This document shows, in pieces, positions 1 through 7,692 of a DNA stretch of 64,000 nucleotides; the stretch's first letter is position 1; every line of letters begins with the position of its first letter. The stretch lies in NCBI RefSeq assembly GCF_042684265.1, contig NZ_JBHULB010000082.1, forward strand, positions 62,001-126,000, written 5' to 3'. A model generated the notes under the pieces. It was given only the letters and a program-made list of their open reading frames with translations. It did no database searches and was not told where the DNA came from. The DNA comes from Croceitalea marina (GTDB taxonomy: Bacteria; Bacteroidota; Bacteroidia; Flavobacteriales; Flavobacteriaceae). Both the position numbers and the translations under genes were made by a program.

Positions 1-65
1 TTAAAAAACGGAACAATTCTTGCCACTCTTCTGTTAAACTATCGTCTTTACTATAAACAACCACT

Positions 66-392
66 ATGTTCCGTAATATTCTATTCTTTGTACTCCTTGG
101 TTTCTTCTTAACCGGCCCGCACGCTCACGCCACTAATAATATGATAAAAAAACCTGAGTCGATACACGTGGCAGATTACTTTGTATATCATGGCATTACT
201 GATATCGTAACAGAAAAAATGAAATCTTTTACTAAAAAATATAACATTGGTTTCAGAAATAAAGGATGTAATATGCTGAATACCACTGCTACCAAAGAGC
301 ATAATATGAGGGTTGCAGAAAACCTAAGTAATTATCTGGGCAGTACGCAATGGATAGACGAATTGCCCATGAAAATTTTAGGCGTAAATTAA
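66..392 (+). CDS. small secreted hypothetical protein
   Basis: A 108-aa product with a clear N-terminal signal peptide (residues 1-22, hydrophobic core FFVLLGFFL, cut near HAHA). The mature part has a charged helix followed by a KYNIGFRNKGCNM segment and ends near residue 108. By eye this resembles the small flavobacterial proteins with a 'FEKKY' C-terminal motif (tyrosine, GF, a conserved Cys, then a helix), but I cannot confirm the family. An in-frame stop at about 54-56 fixes the start as ATG 66. Only 65 bases of upstream sequence are visible, so its promoter and left neighbour are unknown. Confidence 0.5.
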   Translation: MFRNILFFVLLGFFLTGPHAHATNNMIKKPESIHVADYFVYHGITDIVTEKMKSFTKKYNIGFRNKGCNMLNTTATKEHNMRVAENLSNYLGSTQWIDELPMKILGVN

Positions 393-433
393 TCCATAGA
401 TTTATTTAGTAACTTTCCTTTTAAATTAAGGTC

Positions 434-1132
434 ATGAAAAAAACTTTTACACTAATCGCATTATTTGCAATATCATCACTTATGTCACAGACAAAAAACT
501 TTCTTGATGTTTCTTATCTAGAGACCTCGGCTAGGGTAGATACCTTGGTAGACCCTGATAAAATCTATTTGAATATTACGATTCAAGAAAAGGATTCAAA
601 AGGAAAAAAATCTGTTGAAGAACAAGAAAATAAAATGGCACAAAGCCTTAAAAATCTAGGCATAGATATCGATAAGCAATTAACGATTAAAGACCTTGCC
701 AGCAACTATAAAAAATATTTTTTGCGCTCTAAAGAAGTGCTGAAAAGCAAACAATATTCTTTATTGGTCTACGACGGATTAACAGCTGGTAAAGTTATGG
801 CGGCATTAGAAAATTTAGATATCGCCAACGCCTATCTCGAAAAAACGGAATATTCTAAAATGGATGAATTGGAACTCACCCTTAAATCAAGAGCCGTAAA
901 AAAGGCAAAACGAAAAGCCGAAGCCCTTACCGAACCTCTTGGTCAAAAAGTAGGTGTTGCCATTCATATCGTTGATAATTCACAGCCGTATTATCCAAGA
1001 TACAACCAGCCCCAAATGCGAATGAAAGCTATGGTTATGGAAGATGCCTCTACACCGGAACCATTAGACATTGGATTTGAAAAAATAAAGGTTGAAGCCA
1101 CCGTAAATGTTAAATTCAGACTTTTGCAATAG
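434..1132 (+). CDS. SIMPL domain (DUF541) periplasmic protein
   Basis: A 232-aa protein with a signal peptide (residues 1-18, ending MSQ). The body matches the SIMPL/DUF541 layout: a beta-rich segment near residues 35-60 (DPDKIYLNITIQEKD), a helical middle (KSVEEQENKMAQSLKNLGI), the KSKQYSLLVYD strand, then the RAVKKAKRKAEALTEPLGQKVG helix typical of the family, and a final strand (KVEATVNVKFRL). SIMPL proteins are exported and their biochemical role is poorly defined; oxidative-stress links are reported for some. It appears to be a single-gene unit. Confidence 0.85.
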   Translation: MKKTFTLIALFAISSLMSQTKNFLDVSYLETSARVDTLVDPDKIYLNITIQEKDSKGKKSVEEQENKMAQSLKNLGIDIDKQLTIKDLASNYKKYFLRSKEVLKSKQYSLLVYDGLTAGKVMAALENLDIANAYLEKTEYSKMDELELTLKSRAVKKAKRKAEALTEPLGQKVGVAIHIVDNSQPYYPRYNQPQMRMKAMVMEDASTPEPLDIGFEKIKVEATVNVKFRLLQ

Positions 1133-1195
1133 TATTTTTTGTGGATGGATATACATTTTGATTTAGTATCTTTCTAGGTACTAATTTCCAACCAA

Positions 1196-2491
1196 ATGAA
1201 AGTACTTCAAATTCCGCTAGTTATAGTATTTATAACTGCCCCCCTCTTGGCACAGCAAAAATTACCAACTGTGGTTCAAGATCGATTGGAGCAGCGCATC
1301 TTTGACTTAGCCAAATTCGGATTACAAGAAAATGGGGATACGGAAGGAGTAGCTTTTAGCGATGCGGACATTGAAGCTCGAAAATGGATTATAGAAACTC
1401 TAGAAGCATTAAAACTCAAGGTACATATCGATTATGCTGGTAATATCATCGGCAGACGTAAAGGTAAAGACCCTTCTAAAAAATTAATTTCTTTTGGTTC
1501 GCATATTGATAGAGTACCAAATGGGGGCAACTATGATGGTTGTGTTGGGTCTATGGCTTCGATAGAAGTCTTAACTGTTTTGCAAGAGCAGAATATTACA
1601 ACCAATCACCCATTGGAGATTATAATATTTTCTAATGAAGAAGGTGGGGTTATGGGAAGTAGGGCTATTTCTGGGCACTTGACCAAAAGTGCATTTTCTG
1701 TTAAAAATTCTACAGGTTATTCAATGGGCGAAGGTATTATGCGTCTTGGTGGTGATACCCTAAAATTAAATCAAGTAGTTCGCAAAAAAGAATCTATGGC
1801 GGCCTTTTTAGAATTGCACATAGAGCAAGGAGGTATTCTAGAGCAAAAACAGCTCAATATTGGCATTGTAGAGGGTATTGTAGGTCTAAAATGGTGGGAT
1901 GTTACCTTTGAAGGTTTCGCAAACCATGCGGGAACAACTCCTATGAATGCAAGACAAGATGCTTTATTGGCTGCTGCAAAATTTGTTGTTGCCGTAAATG
2001 AAGTAGCCAATAGTTTTAATGGTGCACAGGTTGCGACAGTTGGAAGAATAAAAGCGGAACCCGGAGCACCGAACGTAATCCCAGGTAAAGTTATCGCTAG
2101 TTTAGAGATAAGGGATCTTTCTTCAGATGTTATCGAAAAAGTATATCAAAGTATTAAAGAAAGAGCTAAAGCCATTGCTCAAGAGTCTAATGTTAAAATA
2201 GGTTTTGAACCACTTGATACTACCGCCAATCCTGCTTTAACAGCTACTTCAATTCAAAAAGAAATAGAAAGTGCTTCAAAAAACCTTAAGCTTAGTTACC
2301 ATTATATGCCAAGCGGCGCAGGACATGACGCTCAAGATATGGCTACTATAGTACCTACAGGAATGATATTCGTACCAAGTAAAGATGGCATTAGTCATTC
2401 CCCAAAAGAATTTACATCAGCAAAAGATATGGCTAATGGTGCCAATGTGCTTTTACATACAATTTTAGCGCTTGACAAAAAATTAAAATAA
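1196..2491 (+). CDS. secreted M20/M28-fold hydantoinase/carbamoylase family amidase
   Basis: A 431-aa Zn-dependent amidase of the N-carbamoyl-L-amino-acid hydrolase / allantoate amidohydrolase family. Metal-site motifs are present: GSHIDRVPNGGNYDG (His103, Asp114), NEEGG (Glu148-Glu149), HIEQG (His208) and SHSPKE (His401). The dimerisation/substrate motif NHAGTTPM lies near 243-250 and GAGHDAQDMA near 374-383. Unlike the cytosolic family members it starts with a signal peptide (residues 1-20, ending LLAQQ), so it should act in the periplasm or outside. The next gene begins 15 bp downstream and is probably co-transcribed. The substrate cannot be read from sequence: a carbamoyl amino acid, an allantoate-like ureide or a peptide are all possible. 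Confidence 0.88.
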   Translation: MKVLQIPLVIVFITAPLLAQQKLPTVVQDRLEQRIFDLAKFGLQENGDTEGVAFSDADIEARKWIIETLEALKLKVHIDYAGNIIGRRKGKDPSKKLISFGSHIDRVPNGGNYDGCVGSMASIEVLTVLQEQNITTNHPLEIIIFSNEEGGVMGSRAISGHLTKSAFSVKNSTGYSMGEGIMRLGGDTLKLNQVVRKKESMAAFLELHIEQGGILEQKQLNIGIVEGIVGLKWWDVTFEGFANHAGTTPMNARQDALLAAAKFVVAVNEVANSFNGAQVATVGRIKAEPGAPNVIPGKVIASLEIRDLSSDVIEKVYQSIKERAKAIAQESNVKIGFEPLDTTANPALTATSIQKEIESASKNLKLSYHYMPSGAGHDAQDMATIVPTGMIFVPSKDGISHSPKEFTSAKDMANGANVLLHTILALDKKLK

Positions 2492-2506
2492 CCAACACCA
2501 CAACGA

Positions 2507-5500
2507 ATGAAACATATTTTGCTTCTCTTTTTAGCAGTAATCCTGATTCCAGAATCAACTAATTCACAACGAAGAAAAAAGAACAATGAATCTCCAAAAG
2601 TAACCCTAAACGATTCTATGTATACAGGGCTTAAATGGCGTAATATAGGGCCTTTTCGTGGTGGTCGTAGTGTAACTTCTACAGGGGTCGTGAATCAACC
2701 TATGACCTATTATATGGGCACCGTAGGAGGTGGTATCTATAAAACTACTGATGATGGTATCACTTGGAAAAATATTTCCGATGGTCAATTAAATACCGGC
2801 ACCGTGGGTGCTATTGCAGTTGCAGAAAGCAACCCTAATATTGTGGTTACAGGTATGGGTGAACATGCAGCTCGAGGGGTAATGACATCTATGGGAGATG
2901 GTGTCTATAAGTCTACGGATGCCGGAAAAACATGGAAGCATATCGGTCTGGATGAGACCAGACATATTTCTGATGTAATTATAGACCCGCATCATCCAGA
3001 TATCATATTTGTTGCGGCCCAAGGAGCTCAGTACGGCCGTTCTGAACAGCGCGGTATTTATAGGTCTTTGGATGGTGGTGTAAATTGGGAACGGGTATTA
3101 TTTATAGATGAAAACACAGGAGCCTCTTCCCTATCCATGGATATGAATAATCCACTGATTTTGTACGCAGCAATGTGGCAACACGAACGGTATCCGTGGA
3201 TGATGGAATCTGGGGGTGCTTCCTCGGGAATCTATAAGTCTACCGACGGGGGTACAACTTGGAAACAACTAAAAGAAGGCTTGCCAAAAGAATTCGGCAA
3301 AGCGGGCATCTCGGTTTCTCGGGCAAATTCAGATATCGTTTTTGCTGTTATTGAAGCAGAAGGCGATAAAGGTGGTGTGTATAAAAGTGTTGATGCTGGT
3401 AAAAAATGGACTCAGGTAAATAAAGACCGTATTAATATTGCGCGTTCTTGGTACTACATGGAGATTTTTGCTGATCCCCAAAATGAAAATACCGTTTATG
3501 TTTTGAATGCTCCAGTGACCAAGTCTATTGACGGCGGAAAATCTTTTAAGCCACTACCTACGCCTCATGGTGATAATCATCATTTATGGATCAATCCCAA
3601 TGATAATTCAAAAATGATAAATTCGAACGATGGTGGGGCAAACATCTCGAATAACGGCGGCAAAAGTTGGAGTAGCCAGCAAAATCAGGCAACCTCTCAG
3701 TTCTACCGAGTTATTACAGATAATTTAGTGCCTTATAATGTTTACGGTGGGCAGCAAGATAATTCGGCCATTGCCATTGCCAGCAGAACAAATGATGCAG
3801 GTATTGACTGGAAAGATTGGTATTCTGTGGCCGGTTGTGAAAGTGCTTATTTAGCTTTTGACCCAGATAATCCTGAAGTGGTTTACGGTGGATGTTATCA
3901 AGGAATTATTGAAAAATGGGTAAAAGCATCACGCGAAGGAAAACCCATAAAAGAATATCCAGAACTTGGTCTGGGCAAAGTTCCCAAAGACTTTAAATAT
4001 CGTTACAACTGGAACGCGCCGATCATTAGTTCACCACATGACCGAAATACAATTTACCACGCGGGCAATGTAGTTTTTAAAACTACGGATGGCGGGCAGC
4101 GTTGGGACGTTGTCAGCCCTGATCTAACCCGAAACGAAAAAGACAAACAAGGCCCTGGCGGCGGACCATACACCAATGAAGCCGCAGGTGGAGAAAACTA
4201 CAATACCCTTATGTATTTGGTAGAATCTCCGCACGAACAGGGTTTACTTTACGCAGGTAGTGATGATGGCCTGCTTCATATCACTAGAGATGGTGGTGCC
4301 AATTGGACTAACATTACACCACTGAATATTGGGAATGGCATCATAAATAGTATTGAAGTTTCACCTCATGATCCGGCTACGGCCTATATCGCCGTGATGC
4401 GATACAAGTCGATGGATTTAAAACCATACGCCTTTAAAACTTCCGACTACGGAAAAACTTGGTCAAAAATCACGAATGGCATTACTGATAAACATACTTT
4501 TATTCGCGTTGTTCGTGAGGATAAAAAGAAAAAAGGGCTATTGTATGCAGGTACAGAAACGGGGCTCTATATTTCTTTGGATGATGGTCAAAATTGGCAA
4601 AAATTTCAGTTGAATTTACCGATTTTACCAATCAATGATCTAACTATTCAAGATAATGATTTAGTAGCTGCCACCGCAGGGCGCTCTTTTTGGATATTGG
4701 ATGATGTCGGAGCGATTCAAAATAGTATGGCTTCTTTGGATAAACTGAGCATCGTACAACCAAAACCGAGCTACCGTATTTTTGGCGGAAGCCAAGAAAA
4801 GCCTGTTCCTGGTTTAGGACAAAACCCAAAATCTGGAGTGACATTTGATTATTACCTACCAAAAAAGTTAGATTCAACTAAGTTAAAATTAGAGGTTTTA
4901 TATGACGGTAAAATTATACGGAGCTATACCAACCAAAAGGCAAAGAGTTTTAAGTCATGGCCTGGTGGACCTCCAAAACCGGCTGTGCTCCCTTCCAAAA
5001 AAGGATATAACCGATTTACATGGGACTTTAGAACTGAATCTCTACCCAGTGTAGAAAAAGTGTTCGTTTTCGGAAACTCCGCTGGTCATAGAGTTGGCCC
5101 GGGCACCTACACACTTAGGTTGAGCTCAGAAAATGAGGTCGTTGAAACTTCGGCTATTGTTTTGCCCAATCCATCAGTACAAGGTACGGCAGCAGATTAC
5201 ACCGAGCAGCAACAAGTATTACAAACGATAGACGAAACCGTAAAGAAAATGCACAACTCGGTTAATCAAATGCGCTCCGCAAAGGCACAATTAAAGAACT
5301 ATCAGAAATTACTGAAAGATAACCAGTCCGCTAAGGAATTGCTTGAAAAAGGCAAGGCTTTAGAAAAACGCATTATGGCATGGGAAGAAAACCTTATTCA
5401 ACCGAATCAAAAGACATTTCAAGATGTCATTAACTTTAACAATCAACTCAATGCCGACTTATTGCACCTAAAAGGTTTTGTTGACGTTGCCGAGCCTAAA

Positions 5501-5656
5501 GTCACTAAGGGTGCCAAAGAGCGATTACACGATTTATTGACCGACTGGAATGCGTTTGAGCAAGAAAAAAATACAATAGTCAATACGGAGATGGAGACGT
5601 TCAATAGCTTGTTCAGGTCACTGAATTTACCCGCATTATTGTTAACCGAAGATTAA
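2507..5656 (+). CDS. large secreted BNR/VPS10-like beta-propeller protein
   Basis: A 1049-aa protein with a signal peptide (residues 1-20) followed by repeated BNR/Asp-box segments of the type GVYKSTDAGKTWKH, GIYKSTDGGTTWKQ and VFKTTDGGQRWDV across roughly residues 60-720. This is the arrangement of sortilin/VPS10-type and photosystem-II-assembly-like multi-bladed propellers common in Bacteroidota. A beta-sandwich-like segment (about 760-900) and a helical, coiled-coil-prone tail (about 905-1040) follow. No type IX secretion tail is visible. Family members are often annotated as 'glycosyl hydrolase', but I see no specific catalytic motif and would not assign an enzyme activity. Its stop codon overlaps the start of the next gene (TAATG), indicating translational coupling. 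Confidence 0.85.
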   Translation: MKHILLLFLAVILIPESTNSQRRKKNNESPKVTLNDSMYTGLKWRNIGPFRGGRSVTSTGVVNQPMTYYMGTVGGGIYKTTDDGITWKNISDGQLNTGTVGAIAVAESNPNIVVTGMGEHAARGVMTSMGDGVYKSTDAGKTWKHIGLDETRHISDVIIDPHHPDIIFVAAQGAQYGRSEQRGIYRSLDGGVNWERVLFIDENTGASSLSMDMNNPLILYAAMWQHERYPWMMESGGASSGIYKSTDGGTTWKQLKEGLPKEFGKAGISVSRANSDIVFAVIEAEGDKGGVYKSVDAGKKWTQVNKDRINIARSWYYMEIFADPQNENTVYVLNAPVTKSIDGGKSFKPLPTPHGDNHHLWINPNDNSKMINSNDGGANISNNGGKSWSSQQNQATSQFYRVITDNLVPYNVYGGQQDNSAIAIASRTNDAGIDWKDWYSVAGCESAYLAFDPDNPEVVYGGCYQGIIEKWVKASREGKPIKEYPELGLGKVPKDFKYRYNWNAPIISSPHDRNTIYHAGNVVFKTTDGGQRWDVVSPDLTRNEKDKQGPGGGPYTNEAAGGENYNTLMYLVESPHEQGLLYAGSDDGLLHITRDGGANWTNITPLNIGNGIINSIEVSPHDPATAYIAVMRYKSMDLKPYAFKTSDYGKTWSKITNGITDKHTFIRVVREDKKKKGLLYAGTETGLYISLDDGQNWQKFQLNLPILPINDLTIQDNDLVAATAGRSFWILDDVGAIQNSMASLDKLSIVQPKPSYRIFGGSQEKPVPGLGQNPKSGVTFDYYLPKKLDSTKLKLEVLYDGKIIRSYTNQKAKSFKSWPGGPPKPAVLPSKKGYNRFTWDFRTESLPSVEKVFVFGNSAGHRVGPGTYTLRLSSENEVVETSAIVLPNPSVQGTAADYTEQQQVLQTIDETVKKMHNSVNQMRSAKAQLKNYQKLLKDNQSAKELLEKGKALEKRIMAWEENLIQPNQKTFQDVINFNNQLNADLLHLKGFVDVAEPKVTKGAKERLHDLLTDWNAFEQEKNTIVNTEMETFNSLFRSLNLPALLLTED

Positions 5657-6228
5657 TGAATACGAAATTCATTACTGGAAAAAACTTTAAGAACGAAAAA
5701 TTCACTACTACTCGTTTACCCCGTGCCGATTACGAGGAATGTGTTTTTGAGGGATGCCAATTTCAAAATGGCTTTTTGGATAATCAGAATTTTGCTGAAT
5801 GTGAGTTTATGACTTGCGACCTGAGCAATACAAATATTAAACACAGTATTTTTAACGATGTAACCTTCAGAGATTGTAAACTGATCGGTTTACGATTTGA
5901 AGATGTCAACGGCTCATTGATATCGCTGCGTTTTGAAAATTGTATGCTAGATTTTGCTTCTTTTTTTGGCCTACGTATGAAGCATACGGTTTTTAAAGAC
6001 TGCAGTCTCGTAGAAACAGATTTTACGGAGACCGACCTAACAGCCTCAACTTTCACCAACTCTAATTTAAACAGAGCTGTTTTTGAACAAACGATTCTTA
6101 CCAAAGCAAACTTTACAACCGTCTTTAACTTAGCCTTGAGTCCTGAAAACAATCAGATTAAAAAAGCCATTTTCAGCAAAGAAAGTGTTTTGGGTTTATT
6201 GAAAAAATACGATATTGTTATAGAATAA
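5656..6228 (+). CDS. pentapeptide-repeat protein (Qnr-like fold)
   Basis: A 190-aa protein made almost entirely of pentapeptide repeats with Phe or Leu at the centre (for example FEGCQFQNGF, CDLSNTNIKH, FKDCSLVETDFTETDL, SNLNRAVFEQ), which fold into a right-handed quadrilateral beta-helix. It ends with a short helical cap (KESVLGLLKKYDIVIE) like the C-terminal dimerisation segment of Qnr/MfpA proteins. Length is close to the Qnr class (about 215 aa). Qnr-type proteins protect gyrase from quinolones, but most environmental homologues have no tested role, so resistance is only a possibility. It starts inside the stop codon of the propeller gene. No signal peptide, so it is cytoplasmic. Confidence 0.85.
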   Translation: MNTKFITGKNFKNEKFTTTRLPRADYEECVFEGCQFQNGFLDNQNFAECEFMTCDLSNTNIKHSIFNDVTFRDCKLIGLRFEDVNGSLISLRFENCMLDFASFFGLRMKHTVFKDCSLVETDFTETDLTASTFTNSNLNRAVFEQTILTKANFTTVFNLALSPENNQIKKAIFSKESVLGLLKKYDIVIE

Positions 6229-6274
6229 GTCCAATGTACGTTCCTTTGTTCGTCATTACTAAAAGAACAACATT

Positions 6275-6763
6275 ATGAGAGTTTTACTTTTTCTATTGGC
6301 AATAAGTTTTGCATCCACTTATGGCCAAAACACACTTCAGTTACCTAAAGGACAAGAGTCTACAGAAGCTAAAATAACCTTAGTTTCTTGGATGGAAGGA
6401 CACTGGAAAGGAATGGCTTTTGGAGGAACTACCGAGGAAATCTGGAGTCCAGCGAGTGGTGGTTCTATGATGTTCGTTTTTCGCCAGATGTTAGATGACA
6501 AGGTTAATTTTTATGAGGTAGGGCATATCCGTGAACTTAACAATAGTCTAATATTCGAGTTAAAACATTTTGATACTAATTTACACGGGTGGGAAGAAAA
6601 AGATGAAGTACAACAATTTAGATTTATTAAAGCAGATAGCAATCGTGTCTATTTTGATGGTTTCACCTTTGAAAATGTGAGCCCAGAAGAGATGAACATC
6701 TATGGTTTAATTGGTAATGATGATGGCACTAAAAGCGAGATTGTCTTCAATTACAAAAAATAA
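6275..6763 (+). CDS. DUF6265 family secreted protein
   Basis: A 162-aa protein with a signal peptide (residues 1-17, ending STYGQ). The mature part carries the lipocalin-like DUF6265 signature: WMEGHWKGMAFGGTTEEIWSP near residues 39-60, FRQM, and HFDTNLHGWEEKDE in the middle. Homologues are beta-barrel periplasmic proteins of unknown ligand. The next gene starts 8 bp downstream, so the two are probably co-transcribed. Confidence 0.8.
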   Translation: MRVLLFLLAISFASTYGQNTLQLPKGQESTEAKITLVSWMEGHWKGMAFGGTTEEIWSPASGGSMMFVFRQMLDDKVNFYEVGHIRELNNSLIFELKHFDTNLHGWEEKDEVQQFRFIKADSNRVYFDGFTFENVSPEEMNIYGLIGNDDGTKSEIVFNYKK

Positions 6764-6771
6764 CGGCACCA

Positions 6772-7119
6772 ATGAAAAAGTGTTTGGAATGCGGAGATGA
6801 AATTAAAGGAAGAATAGATAAAAAATTCTGTTCGGACTACTGCCGTAATGCCTATAACAATAAAATTAATAAAGACAGTAAAAATCTCGTGCGCAACATC
6901 AATAACAGACTTCGCAAGAACTACCGCATTCTAGACAGTTTTGAATTAAAAGATGGAAAAACGCGAACTACAAAGACAAGGTTACTGGATAAGGGTTTTG
7001 ATTTTGAATACATCACCAATCTCTACACCACAAAAAAAGGAAGCACCTATTTCTTTGTTTATGATTTAGGGTATCTTCCTTTAGATAATGATTATTATAT
7101 GCTCGTAAAACGAGAGTAA
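6772..7119 (+). CDS. small zinc-ribbon-like hypothetical protein
   Basis: A 115-aa basic protein starting with a four-cysteine zinc-binding motif (Cys4, Cys7, Cys20, Cys24; pattern CLECGDE...FCSDYC), followed by a Lys/Arg/Asn-rich helix (RNAYNNKINKDSKN) and a beta-rich C-terminal domain. The N-terminal ribbon resembles the short treble-clef/ribbon found in DUF2116-type proteins. The charge suggests nucleic-acid binding, which is inference. It ends 1 bp before the convergent CBS gene. Confidence 0.75.
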   Translation: MKKCLECGDEIKGRIDKKFCSDYCRNAYNNKINKDSKNLVRNINNRLRKNYRILDSFELKDGKTRTTKTRLLDKGFDFEYITNLYTTKKGSTYFFVYDLGYLPLDNDYYMLVKRE

Positions 7120-7120
7120 T

Positions 7121-7591
7121 CTATTTCCAGTTTTGGCCCGTCAATTTAAGTGCCGCCACAACAATATCTTTTCTGCTTATTTGACCAACCAGTATACCAT
7201 CTTTCATTACAGGCAGTCTTCTTCTATTGTGTTTATCAAATACGCCTGCAGCATCGAAAATACTCATATCATGCGGAATGGTCTGTACGTTTTTAGTCAT
7301 AAAACGCTCTACACTCTTATCTAAAATAGGCTGGTTAAAGTAGCGGCTCTCAGAAATTTGCTTCATACAATCTGCCTCAGAAATGATTCCCACCAAAAAA
7401 CCATTACTATCCATTACAGGGCCCCCTGAAATATGGTGTTTTGCAAAAGCCTCCATGACCTCCAAAATAGATTGATCAGGCGAGAACGTGACCAGTTTTG
7501 TGGTCATGTAATCCGTTACTAGAATTGCAGCATCATATTCTTTCTTTCCTGTCGTCTTTGCCCTTGCTCCTTGAAAACTCTTGATTGCCAT
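7121..7591 (-). CDS. tandem CBS-domain protein
   Basis: A 156-aa soluble protein with two CBS motifs forming one Bateman module: residues 26-85 (VTDYMTTKLVTFSPDQSILEVMEAF, ending GIISEADCM) and 97-150 (VERFMTKNVQTIPHDMSIFDAAGVF, ending GQISRKDIV). Such modules bind adenine nucleotides and act as energy sensors for partner enzymes; here no effector domain is attached and no partner is adjacent. It is transcribed divergently from the M28 peptidase gene. Confidence 0.88.
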   Translation of the reverse strand: MAIKSFQGARAKTTGKKEYDAAILVTDYMTTKLVTFSPDQSILEVMEAFAKHHISGGPVMDSNGFLVGIISEADCMKQISESRYFNQPILDKSVERFMTKNVQTIPHDMSIFDAAGVFDKHNRRRLPVMKDGILVGQISRKDIVVAALKLTGQNWK

Positions 7592-7692
7592 ACGCTTTAC
7601 ATTTTTGGTTGATTATTAAAGTTAGTGATTTTTAAGCATTTACATCAATTTTTACGTTCAAATGCATTACAGCTGTTTATTTTTATACTTTT

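Noticed and set aside
1..117. Open minus-strand frame at the left edge reading NIVVVYSKDDSLTEEWQELF
   Set aside because: The translation looks protein-like, but there is no ATG (only GTG at 64-62), it overlaps the signal peptide of the plus-strand gene, and the rest lies outside the window. It cannot be decided from 64 bases.
5656..6228. Naming the pentapeptide protein as a quinolone-resistance gene (qnr)
   Set aside because: The fold and C-terminal cap are similar, but sequence detail is too general and there is no resistance context.
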